The position numbers and the translations under genes are program-made. From the NCBI GenBank assembly GCA_946481195.1, contig CAMLNG010000035.1:1-14445 (forward strand): 14,445 bases of DNA. Reading direction: 5' to 3'. The notes below the pieces were generated by a model, which was not told the origin of the DNA, did no database searches, and saw nothing but the letters and a program-made list of their open reading frames with translations. This document shows positions 5,917 to 12,872 of this stretch, in pieces (the stretch's first letter is position 1; each line of letters starts with the position of its first letter). This DNA is from an uncultured Chromatiaceae bacterium (lineage in GTDB: Bacteria > Pseudomonadota > Gammaproteobacteria > Enterobacterales > Alteromonadaceae).

Positions 5917-7707
5917 TTAATTCGCCGCTGACCAGCTGATACCTGGCCATTGGGTGCGCTGCGATATGGCCTTTAACACGGCGACAGTGGCGGGCACAGG
6001 TTCCAACTGCAGCGCCAACTGGACTAGGCGTTGTTGACGAAAAACATGGCATTGCAGCACATCATCCGCAGCGGCACGAAGCAAGCATTGCCTGAACGTT
6101 GCTTCAGTCGCTTTTAACTGTGCCACCGCAATCAACATATCGCCGCTGCTAAAACCGGCCCAGTGCGCAGCAGTGCCATTTCGCACCGCAGTCAGCAGCA
6201 AGCCTTCAGGCCTTGCTTCGTAATGAAAACCTGGGTCGAGTGATACAAGTTTCAGCTCTTTATCACCGCTCAGGTCCTGCGGGTGCTCCGGTTGACGCCA
6301 GCTGAGCTCCAGCCCAAGCGCTGAGGCGGCAGCAGCGACTGGCAGTTCAATCGCCTCCTGCACCCAACCTTGTACTTTGTTCACCAACGTCTCTGACTGT
6401 GAATACTGTCGCAGCAAACGGAAAAAACTGTCGTCATCACTGCCAGACTCGCCAGAGCCGAAATTCTGCCAGCAGAGCTGCATCAGCCCGTCTAAACAAA
6501 GGTTTTGTTGCTGTAACTCCGCGTCCAGACAAAATGCCAGCAATGCGCCTTTCGCGTAATAACTGACGACTGCATTAACAGCGTTTTCGTCCTGCCGGTA
6601 AAACCTGGTCCAGGCATTAAGGCTGCTGTCAGCCAGGCTCTGGCGCAGGTTTGCCGGCGAACGTTGTAGCCGGCTGATAGTTTTGGCCAAACCGGCAAGA
6701 TACTGCTCGAGGCTCAACTTTCCGGTACGCAGTAAACTCAGGTCGTCGTAGTAAGACGTGAAACCCTCGTACAACCAAAGTTGCGTGCTGTATTGCTCGG
6801 CCTGTAATTCGTAGTTCAGATAAGCAGCCGGCCGGGCGCGTTTGACCCACCAGGTGTGGAAATACTCGTGACTGCACAGAGCGAGGAAATTCTGATATTC
6901 CTCGGTATATTCATCGGGTAATTGTGGATTTGGTAAATCAAAACGATTACATAACAACAAAGTCGAATTGCGATGTTCCAGCCCGCCATAGCCCTGATCA
7001 ACCACCCAGGTTAAAAACCAATATTCCTGCAAATCGGACGGCAAGCTGCCAAACACCTGTTTTTGCGCCTGGCATAGTGGTAATAAATCTTTCGCTATCC
7101 GCTGCACGTCTGTAGCGACAGCACCACACAACACCAGGTGATGTGGCACGTTATCAACGCTGAAGCTGGCGACATCCAAAACACCTGCCAACAGAGGGCT
7201 ATCGATTAACTGCGCGTAATTCTGCGCGAGGTAGCGACCGAACTGCAGAGCGGTAGTCGCAGGACCCCGGGACAGGCCGCTCGCCAGCTGCCAGTGTTGC
7301 GGTGCTTGCCCTCTTTTCACAGTAACGACATGTGGCAAGTGCTGCTGACCGACCACCTGCAGACAGCTTGCCGCCGGATTGATCACAGCAATATCCGCAC
7401 TGAGATAATTGGCCCGCACCGATAAATCAAAGGCATAAAGCCGGTAAAATACAGTAACCAGCTGACCCCGATGCTGCAGCTGCCAGCTTTGTTTATCGGT
7501 CTGCACCAGCGGCAGGGGCCCGGCCTGGTCTTCTGCACGGATATCCTGCAAATGACGGGCAAAATCCCGGATCATGTAAGAGCCCGGGATCCAGGCTGGT
7601 AGCGTCAAATGCATTGCCAAGTTGTCATGTGGCAGCAACTCAAGCTGAACATCCAGATAATGACCGGCTAAATCTGCCAGTTCCAGCTGGTAACGAACTT
7701 CATTCAT
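5917..7707 (-). CDS. M61 family metallo-aminopeptidase with PDZ domain
   Basis: Predicted zinc peptidase of the glycyl-aminopeptidase type, 596 residues, with no signal peptide and hence cytoplasmic. An N-terminal beta-rich domain (about 1-180) contains PGSYMIRDFARH, a hallmark of the family. The catalytic domain has GGLEHRNST (241-249) and the zinc motif HEYFHTWWVKR (His280, Glu281, His284), with Glu314 in LYEGFTSYYDD as the probable third ligand. A PDZ-like domain covers about 465-570 (GTAAHWAGFSSGDML). The ATG at 7707 begins MNEVRYQLEL and is preferred because the upstream extension would run into hinT. It is divergent from hinT with 66 bases between. Substrate preference for N-terminal Gly or Ala comes from the family and is not visible here. 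Confidence 0.92.
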   Translation of the reverse strand: MNEVRYQLELADLAGHYLDVQLELLPHDNLAMHLTLPAWIPGSYMIRDFARHLQDIRAEDQAGPLPLVQTDKQSWQLQHRGQLVTVFYRLYAFDLSVRANYLSADIAVINPAASCLQVVGQQHLPHVVTVKRGQAPQHWQLASGLSRGPATTALQFGRYLAQNYAQLIDSPLLAGVLDVASFSVDNVPHHLVLCGAVATDVQRIAKDLLPLCQAQKQVFGSLPSDLQEYWFLTWVVDQGYGGLEHRNSTLLLCNRFDLPNPQLPDEYTEEYQNFLALCSHEYFHTWWVKRARPAAYLNYELQAEQYSTQLWLYEGFTSYYDDLSLLRTGKLSLEQYLAGLAKTISRLQRSPANLRQSLADSSLNAWTRFYRQDENAVNAVVSYYAKGALLAFCLDAELQQQNLCLDGLMQLCWQNFGSGESGSDDDSFFRLLRQYSQSETLVNKVQGWVQEAIELPVAAAASALGLELSWRQPEHPQDLSGDKELKLVSLDPGFHYEARPEGLLLTAVRNGTAAHWAGFSSGDMLIAVAQLKATEATFRQCLLRAAADDVLQCHVFRQQRLVQLALQLEPVPATVAVLKAISQRTQWPGISWSAAN

Positions 7708-7738
7708 CACATATACTTCCGGCTTGTTGTTTCGCCGG

Positions 7739-7746
7739 ATTATAAC
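7739..7746. promoter_or_regulatory. Overlapping divergent -10 boxes of the M61 gene and hinT
   Basis: The bases ATTATAAC read TATAAC on the plus strand (7741-7746, toward hinT) and TATAAT on the minus strand (7739-7744, toward the M61 gene). No good -35 box is seen in either direction. If both are used, the two promoters would compete for the same DNA. Confidence 0.35.
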
Positions 7747-7773
7747 GCCGGCGCCGCATAATAAGGAGTTGAA

Positions 7774-8124
7774 ATGGCACAAGAAACGATTTTCAGTAAA
7801 ATTATCCGCCGCGAGATCCCAGCTGATATTTTGTATCAGGATGAGTTGGTAACCGCATTTCGCGATATCAATCCCCGCGCGCCGACCCATATTCTGATTA
7901 TACCCAATGTACTGATCCCAACCGCCAATGAAGTCGACGCGGTGCATGAATTGGCATTAGGCCGGCTTTTCACCGTCGCACGTAAACTGGCTGCAGAAGC
8001 TGGAATTGCAGAAAATGGCTACCGCCTGATTGTGAACTGTAATCAACATGGTGGTCAGGAAGTGTTCCACCTGCATATGCATCTGGTCGGTGGTAAAGCA
8101 TTAGGTCCGATGCTGGCACGCTAA
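7774..8124 (+). CDS. hinT: HIT family nucleotide hydrolase HinT
   Basis: Purine nucleoside phosphoramidase of the histidine-triad superfamily, a small cytoplasmic dimer that hydrolyses AMP-lysine-type phosphoramidates. The 116 residues align end to end with E. coli HinT (119 residues). The triad is HLHMH (His99, His101, His103) after [19 protein letters not shown] and the PMLA near the C-terminus also match E. coli. The IPNVLIPT segment lacks the histidine found in eukaryotic HINT1, but E. coli HinT lacks it too. The start is secure: AAGGAG (7763-7768) lies 5 bases before the ATG. A hairpin follows the stop within 15 bases, then comes the thioesterase gene. Confidence 0.95.
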   Translation: MAQETIFSKIIRREIPADILYQDELVTAFRDINPRAPTHILIIPNVLIPTANEVDAVHELALGRLFTVARKLAAEAGIAENGYRLIVNCNQHGGQEVFHLHMHLVGGKALGPMLAR

Positions 8125-8138
8125 TGAGTTTTGCGGAT

Positions 8139-8170
8139 AAGCCGCGTAATGACTACAATGCGCGGCTTTT
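8139..8170 (+). terminator. Terminator-like hairpin between hinT and the thioesterase gene
   Basis: AAGCCGCG (8139-8146) pairs perfectly with CGCGGCTT (8161-8168) around a 14-base loop, followed by TT (four Ts in all, 8167-8170). The short T run implies partial termination. GCGG (8133-8136) could instead pair with CCGC (8142-8145), giving a competing structure. Confidence 0.5.
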
Positions 8171-8189
8171 CCAAGAGGGTATTCCCAGT

Positions 8190-8588
8190 ATGATGAACGA
8201 AGCACAAGTTGCAGTCCGCATTGAACAAGCAGTCACCCGGGTGACCAAAACCGTATTCCCGGGCCGGACCAACCATCACAATACCTTGTTTGGTGGCGAG
8301 GCTCTGGCCTGGATGGACGAGGCCGCTTTTATCGCCGCCACAAGATTTTGCCGCAAACCACTGGTCACAGTCAGCTCAGACCGGGTCGACTTTAAAGAAT
8401 CTATTCCGGCCGGCAGTATCATCGAGCTGGTCGCCCGTATTGAACATGTTGGTCGCACCAGTATCCGTGTTAACGTCGACATCTTTGTTGAAAATATGTA
8501 CAGCGACGATCAGCACAGAGCAATTTCCGGCTCTTTCACCTTTGTCGCACTTGGTCCTGACCGTAAGCCAACACCGGTACTCGGCTGA
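8190..8588 (+). CDS. Acyl-CoA thioesterase, YciA/YkhA-type hotdog
   Basis: Predicted cytoplasmic hydrolase of acyl-CoA to free acid and CoA, 132 residues. Hotdog-family marks are NHHNTLFGGEALAWMDEAA (N-H-TLFGG plus the helix with the Asp), the VDFKESIPAGSIIEL segment (in YciA FLRPVAVGDVV) and VGRTSIRVNVDIFVEN. The chain-length preference cannot be read. The frame opens at 8124, overlapping the hinT stop as TAATG, but I prefer ATG 8190 (or 8193). AGAGGG (8174-8179) lies upstream, the hotdog core begins about 20 residues in, as is usual, and the extra 22 codons run through the 8139-8170 hairpin. It is probably partly co-transcribed with hinT. No clear terminator follows it. Confidence 0.88.
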   Translation: MMNEAQVAVRIEQAVTRVTKTVFPGRTNHHNTLFGGEALAWMDEAAFIAATRFCRKPLVTVSSDRVDFKESIPAGSIIELVARIEHVGRTSIRVNVDIFVENMYSDDQHRAISGSFTFVALGPDRKPTPVLG

Positions 8589-8661
8589 GGCCAGACAGAC
8601 TCGTCGCTGCGACTAACAGGGACTGGCGTGGGATTAATGCCGGTTCAGCCGAAGGTAGCTT

Positions 8662-8670
8662 TGGTATAAT
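8662..8670 (+). promoter_or_regulatory. Extended -10 promoter of the kinase-regulator operon
   Basis: TGG followed by TATAAT (8665-8670) is an extended -10 element (TGnTATAAT) with no clear -35. Transcription from about 8677 gives a leader of about 24 bases before the TTG start at 8701. Confidence 0.6.
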
Positions 8671-8700
8671 CGGCGTCCTTATTCCGATGGAAATCTGCGC

Positions 8701-9780
8701 TTGCTGCGAATTTTTGAAGACCGACACCGCCAATTTTGGATTTTGCACAGCCTCGGATGGCTGGGTTTTGCGTTGGTTGCTTTTCTCGGATCGTTATTTC
8801 AGGAAATGCGCGACGCTTATCTCATTGTCGTGGCGCTCGACGCTTACGCTGGCTGGCTGCTGACCATTCCACTTCGCTATTTCTATCAGCGCATTCGCAG
8901 CTGGCATCCGGTGGCACTAATCGCCACCGTGCTGCTGGCTTCATTAGTCACTGCGGCGTGCTGGTCCGTCATCAAAAACTTCAATTACTGGGAAATCTAC
9001 CGGCACGGTTTTCGGCCAAAAGACTGGCTGCAATACCTCGAACAGACACCGGTTGCCTTTTATGTGATGCTGAGCTGGAGCGGTTTATACTTTGGCGTGC
9101 GCTATTACCAAAGTTTGCAGCAGGAAAAACAAAAGCTGCTGACCGCTTCAAATAAAGCGCACGAAGCACAACTGAAAATGCTGCGCTACCAGCTGAACCC
9201 ACATTTTTTGTTTAATACCTTAAATGCGATTTCGACACTCGTCATGCTCGGCGAGGCAGACACAGCCAACAAAATGCTGAGTCGGCTCAGCGACTTTTTG
9301 CGTTATTCCCTCTACAAAGACCCGATTAAAAAGGTCGCGCTGGCGCAAGAAATCCACGCTGCTGCATTGTATCTGGAAATTGAAAAAGTCAGATTTTCCG
9401 AACGTCTGAGCATCGAATACGACATCGCTGAAAATACCGAAGTCGCGCTGGTACCCAGCCTTATTTTGCAACCATTAGTTGAAAATGCCATTAAATATGC
9501 AGTGGCTCGGCAAGCAACCGGTGGTCTGATTGCGATTAAAGCCCGTAAATTTGGCCACGACTTGTTGATTGAAGTGGCCGACAATGGCCCGGGCATGCCA
9601 ATAGACGCTGGCCTGCCGAAAGAAAATAGCGGCCTTGGTCTGGTAAATACCAGAGAGCGATTGGCCGCATTGTACGACAAGAATTTTTCGCTGGTGCTGA
9701 CTCACAATCAGCCGCAAGGTGTCAAAGTGAATATCCGGATCCCGTTTGAGGTGGAAGAAACCAATGAAGAACATCCTTAA
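8701..9780 (+). CDS. LytS/AlgZ-type sensor histidine kinase
   Basis: Membrane histidine kinase of the His_kinase (PF06580) type, 359 residues. The N-terminus has four hydrophobic segments (about 12-31, 40-57, 70-90 and 117-135) with no large periplasmic domain, so the signal is probably sensed in or at the membrane. A short linker (about 136-160) leads to the phospho-acceptor region LRYQLNPHFLFNTLNAIS with His168. The ATPase has N-box LQPLVENAIKYA (Asn262), DNGPGMP (294-300) and SGLGLVNTRERL (310-321). The start is TTG at 8701; no in-frame ATG precedes it, GATGGA lies about 9 bases upstream, and the -10 box at 8665 fits. It overlaps the regulator gene by 17 bases, indicating a cognate pair. 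The stimulus is unknown. Confidence 0.9.
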   Translation: MLRIFEDRHRQFWILHSLGWLGFALVAFLGSLFQEMRDAYLIVVALDAYAGWLLTIPLRYFYQRIRSWHPVALIATVLLASLVTAACWSVIKNFNYWEIYRHGFRPKDWLQYLEQTPVAFYVMLSWSGLYFGVRYYQSLQQEKQKLLTASNKAHEAQLKMLRYQLNPHFLFNTLNAISTLVMLGEADTANKMLSRLSDFLRYSLYKDPIKKVALAQEIHAAALYLEIEKVRFSERLSIEYDIAENTEVALVPSLILQPLVENAIKYAVARQATGGLIAIKARKFGHDLLIEVADNGPGMPIDAGLPKENSGLGLVNTRERLAALYDKNFSLVLTHNQPQGVKVNIRIPFEVEETNEEHP

Positions 9781-10591
9781 AGTTGTCGTTGTAGACGACG
9801 AGCCGTTGGCACGAAAGGGTATGCTGATGCGGCTCGCCGCATTCAAAGAACTGGAAGTAGTAGCACAGTGCAGTAACGGCGAAGAAGCTATTAGCGCTGT
9901 ACTGGAACACAAGCCGGATGTACTGTTTCTGGATGTTGAAATGCCGGTGCTGGATGGTTTTGCCGTATTAAAGCAATTACAGCAACAACTGACCCAGCTG
10001 CCTTACGTGATTTTTGTCACTGCCTTTGATCATTATGCGCTGAGCGCTTTTGACGTCAGCGCCGTCGATTATGTATTAAAACCGGTGGAAACTGAACGGC
10101 TGCAGGCCGCTGTGGAAAAACTGCTGCGCGTTTATGAAGCCCGCGATGACCACAAGCACAAAGGCCAGCTGGCTGAAGTAGTGGCTAAACTCACCGGTGA
10201 AGACACTGCACAGATATTGGGCCGGCTCGATAACGAACAACCGGTGATGAATGACAAATTCCCGGATGCAATCAGTATTAAAGATTCCGGCGAAATTACC
10301 CGGGTGCTGGTGGCAAATATCGATTGGGTGGACGCTGCCGGCGACTATATGTGTATTCACACCAACGACGGTCAAACCCACATCCTGCGCCGCACTATGA
10401 AAGAGCTAGAGCAGGAACTGGATCCACGTTTGTTTGTGCGTGTCCATCGCTCCGCTATCGTCAATGTTGGTACTATCGCCAAATTGCAGATGCTGGCCAA
10501 TGGCGAACATCAGCTGATGCTGACCAACGGTCAGTCGGTAAAAGTCAGCCGCAGCTATAAAGATCGGGTGAAAACTGTATTTGGCAGTTAA
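9764..10591 (+). CDS. LytTR-family response regulator (AlgR/LytR type)
   Basis: Cytoplasmic DNA-binding response regulator, 275 residues. The receiver domain (about 5-125) has the acidic pair Asp11-Asp12, the phospho-acceptor Asp57 in LFLDVEMP, Thr in FVTAFDHYAL and Lys in YVLKPVE. A linker (about 126-170) leads to a LytTR domain (about 171-272) with VANIDWVDAAGDYMCIHT, LRRTMKELEQEL and FVRVHRSAIVNV, the family's typical beta-rich DNA-binding pattern. The ATG at 9764 is chosen over the TTG six codons earlier because AGGTGG lies 9 bases upstream and the receiver starts normally there. The 17-base overlap with the kinase gene implies coupled translation. Targets cannot be inferred. A shared terminator with pfkA follows. 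Confidence 0.93.
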   Translation: MKNILKVVVVDDEPLARKGMLMRLAAFKELEVVAQCSNGEEAISAVLEHKPDVLFLDVEMPVLDGFAVLKQLQQQLTQLPYVIFVTAFDHYALSAFDVSAVDYVLKPVETERLQAAVEKLLRVYEARDDHKHKGQLAEVVAKLTGEDTAQILGRLDNEQPVMNDKFPDAISIKDSGEITRVLVANIDWVDAAGDYMCIHTNDGQTHILRRTMKELEQELDPRLFVRVHRSAIVNVGTIAKLQMLANGEHQLMLTNGQSVKVSRSYKDRVKTVFGS

Positions 10592-10632
10592 GCTGGTGCA
10601 GGTGTTTACACCCAGGTCTGATTTTAATAATA

Positions 10633-10659
10633 AAAACGGCGTCACACAGACGCCGTTTT
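10633..10659. terminator. Bidirectional terminator between the regulator gene and pfkA
   Basis: A perfect 11-bp stem, AAAACGGCGTC (10633-10643) with GACGCCGTTTT (10649-10659) and loop ACACA. T-rich tails are present on both strands. It ends 4 bases from the pfkA stop codon. Confidence 0.9.
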
Positions 10660-10663
10660 GCTT

Positions 10664-11662
10664 TTAACTGCCAGCCTGGTGTTGTTGTAAAATCCGGTCT
10701 TGCCAGGCTAATAAAAACGGGTCGGCCTTTTTGTGCTGAGCACCGGTCAGCCGCAATGGAAATAACACCGCTTGACCTGCTTGTTCTCCAGCCATCATCA
10801 TGTGGGCATGGCCGGCGACCAGCTGTTCTACCGCATAGGCACCCAGTTTAGTCGCCAAAATCCGGTCTGACCCCACCGGACTACCGCCACGCTGCAAATG
10901 CCCCAGCACCACAGCCCGGCATTCAGTGCCACTTTGAACCGACAACTCTTGGGCTAAAGCCGCAGCCCCGGCCGGGTACATGGTTTCTGCCAGCACAATA
11001 ATGTAACTGCAGGCGCCGTGCTGTTGCTGATAACTGCGGATGTCGGCCGCGATATCCGCCACATCCACAGTGTCACCGTATTCAGGGCAAATGATCTGTT
11101 CGGCACTACTGGCGATGCCTGCAGACAATGCCAGATAGCCAGTGTGACGTCCCATAACTTCGACCAGGAAAGTGCGTTCAAAGGCATCAGCGGTATCGCG
11201 AATTTTATCGATAGCTTCCAGTGCGGTTTCGAGCGCTGTAGCAAAACCTATGGTTAAATCAGTGCCATCCAAATCATTATCGATAGTGCCGGGTAAACCA
11301 ACAATCTGGCCCCGATAGTATTGGGACAAGGCCACACATCCACGAAATGAACCATCACCACCAATCACCAGCAACGCTTCAATGCCAAGTTCATGCAAAA
11401 TTTCGGCGGCTTGTTCTGGACCACCAGGTTCCGGCAATCGCTTGCAACGTGCACTTTTGATGACTGTGCCACCACGATGGGCAATCTGACGGACATCGGC
11501 CACGGCCAGCGGCTGAAAGTCACGCTGAAAAATACCGTTAAAACCGTGACGAAATCCAACTACTTCAATGCCGTATTGACAGGCAGTGAGCACTACAGCG
11601 CGGATCGCCGCATTCATTCCCGGCGCGTCACCACCTGAGGTCAGGACAGCAATTTTTTTCAT
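10664..11662 (-). CDS. pfkA: 6-phosphofructokinase PfkA
   Basis: Phosphorylates fructose-6-phosphate to fructose-1,6-bisphosphate, the committing step of glycolysis; a cytoplasmic tetramer in its family. The 332 residues (320 in E. coli) begin KKIAVLTSGGDAPGMNAAIR. Seen next are GGDGS (101-105), PGTIDNDL with catalytic Asp128, EVMGRHTGYLAL and LGHLQRGGSPV. Gly104 and the Gly at the position equivalent to E. coli Gly124 indicate an ATP-dependent, not pyrophosphate-dependent, enzyme. The C-terminal 45 residues (MMMAGEQAGQAVLFPLRL onward) and the segment SARCKRLPEPGGP at about 70-82 diverge from E. coli, so allosteric behaviour may differ. The ribosome-binding site is weak (GGG about 9 bases upstream). 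No HexR-like palindrome appears in the 178 bases before the gene. Confidence 0.94.
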   Translation of the reverse strand: MKKIAVLTSGGDAPGMNAAIRAVVLTACQYGIEVVGFRHGFNGIFQRDFQPLAVADVRQIAHRGGTVIKSARCKRLPEPGGPEQAAEILHELGIEALLVIGGDGSFRGCVALSQYYRGQIVGLPGTIDNDLDGTDLTIGFATALETALEAIDKIRDTADAFERTFLVEVMGRHTGYLALSAGIASSAEQIICPEYGDTVDVADIAADIRSYQQQHGACSYIIVLAETMYPAGAAALAQELSVQSGTECRAVVLGHLQRGGSPVGSDRILATKLGAYAVEQLVAGHAHMMMAGEQAGQAVLFPLRLTGAQHKKADPFLLAWQDRILQQHQAGS

Positions 11663-11840
11663 TTGTCAAACCCGTAAAGCATCAGATTGCCCCAGCATAA
11701 ACCAACAGTTGCAACTTTAGGTTGATATAACGCAAACAGGGCTCAATACACGACAAAATGCGGCAGGAAGAACGGATAACAGGCGACAAATGTGGCAAAA
11801 ACAACGACAATACCGCGCTTTTTTTTTCTAAGGGTAGGGT

Positions 11841-12791
11841 ATGCATCAGGCGTCCGGCCGCAGTTTTTACGGCTTTATTCTGGCATTGGTCACCGCAGTC
11901 TTGTGGGGCATGCTGCCAATCGCATTAAAACATTTGCTGGTTGATCTCAGCGCAAATACGATCACCTGGGTACGGTTTTTAGTGGCGGCATTATTTGTCA
12001 GTGTTGTACTTTGGCAAAAAAATGCATTGCCGGTGGTGCGTGGTCTGAGTAAAAAAGCACTGACTTTGCTACTCATCGCTATTGGCGGATTGTTGTCTAA
12101 TTACATCTTATATCTGATGGGTTTGCATTTGCTGACCGCAGAAACGGCGCAGGTGGTGATCCAATTAGCCCCGTTTCTGATGATGATGGGGGGTATTTTT
12201 ATCTTCCGTGAGCAGCTGTTACTCTGGCAAAAAATCGGTGCAACCTTATTGGTGATCGGTTTGTTGTTGTTTTTTAATGAAAGACTCCTGGTGTTACTCA
12301 CCCAGTTTAATCAAGACAGCTTGGGTGTTTTGCTGGTGATCATTGCCGCTGTCACCTGGGCCTGTTATGCGCTGGCGCAAAAGCAACTGTTGATGACTTT
12401 TAACTCACAGCAAATCATGTGGTTTATTTATCTGGCAGGCGCAGTGTGTTTCCTGCCACTGATTGATTTGACTCCTGTGCTGCAGTTATCTGGTTTGCAA
12501 TGGGGTCTGCTGGCGTTTTGTTGTCTGAATACCATTATCGCTTATGGTGCATTTGCTGAGGCACTGGAGCACTGGGAAGCGTCGAAAGTCAGCGCCGTTC
12601 TCGCCATTACGCCATTGCTGACCATTTTGTTCGCCAATATCGTCAGCTGGATGTTTCCAGATGCGGCGCCCGCTCAGGCCCTGAATCTCTGGTCCGTCAC
12701 CGGCGCCTTGCTCGTGGTTGCCGGCTCCGCCACGACCGCTTTGTCGCCATTGCTAAAGCAGCATCTGGCGCAGAAAAAACAACAAAACTAG
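11841..12791 (+). CDS. EamA-domain (DMT superfamily) inner-membrane transporter
   Basis: Predicted ten-helix metabolite exporter or permease of the drug/metabolite transporter superfamily, 316 residues. Two homologous five-helix EamA repeats span about 10-147 and 160-304. The first opens with VLWGMLPIALK and contains WVRFLVAALF; the second contains AAVTWACYALAQK and LNTIIAYGAFAEALE. Short polar ends and a basic tail fit an inner-membrane protein. The substrate is not readable; relatives export amino acids, drugs or nucleotide precursors. The ATG follows AAGGGTAGGGT, and a run of nine Ts (11819-11827) sits just before that. It lies alone between pfkA (divergent, 178 bases) and pykA (convergent), so a tie to glycolysis is only positional. 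Confidence 0.88.
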   Translation: MHQASGRSFYGFILALVTAVLWGMLPIALKHLLVDLSANTITWVRFLVAALFVSVVLWQKNALPVVRGLSKKALTLLLIAIGGLLSNYILYLMGLHLLTAETAQVVIQLAPFLMMMGGIFIFREQLLLWQKIGATLLVIGLLLFFNERLLVLLTQFNQDSLGVLLVIIAAVTWACYALAQKQLLMTFNSQQIMWFIYLAGAVCFLPLIDLTPVLQLSGLQWGLLAFCCLNTIIAYGAFAEALEHWEASKVSAVLAITPLLTILFANIVSWMFPDAAPAQALNLWSVTGALLVVAGSATTALSPLLKQHLAQKKQQN

Positions 12792-12818
12792 TTCGCTGTT
12801 GTTAAATAGGCTAAAAGT

Positions 12819-12845
12819 AAAAAGGTCGCGATTGCGACCTTTTTT
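12819..12845. terminator. Terminator between the EamA transporter and pykA
   Basis: A perfect 11-bp stem, AAAAAGGTCGC (12819-12829) with GCGACCTTTTT (12834-12844) and loop GATT, followed by T on the plus strand and flanked by A residues that give T on the minus strand. It can serve both converging genes. Confidence 0.92.
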
Positions 12846-12872
12846 ATATCGAAACTAAGCTTCAACCGCTGC

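Noticed and set aside
7909..7929. HinT lacks the histidine present in eukaryotic HINT1 at IPNVLIPT
   Set aside because: E. coli HinT has the same kind of sequence (IPNILIPT), so this is normal for the bacterial branch.
7708..7947. 80-codon N-terminal extension of the M61 peptidase
   Set aside because: It would overlap hinT on the opposite strand, has no family resemblance, and the ATG at 7707 begins the recognisable domain.
8124..8189. Longer thioesterase start at the TAATG overlap with hinT
   Set aside because: The extra 22 residues lack family similarity and run through a hairpin. It remains possible as a translation-coupled start, so it is flagged under findings.
8687..8863. ATG at 8687 opening a 58-codon frame before the kinase
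   Set aside because: It is out of frame with the kinase and reads through the kinase coding region; it is better explained as part of the TTG start's ribosome-binding region (GATGGA).
9746..9763. TTG start six codons before the response regulator ATG
   Set aside because: ATG 9764 has a better-placed ribosome-binding site and gives a normal receiver N-terminus.
11819..11827. Nine-T tract just upstream of the EamA gene, possible phase-variation site
   Set aside because: It is short, single, outside the coding frame, and does not separate clear promoter boxes. The eight-A tract at 14409-14416 was set aside for the same reason.
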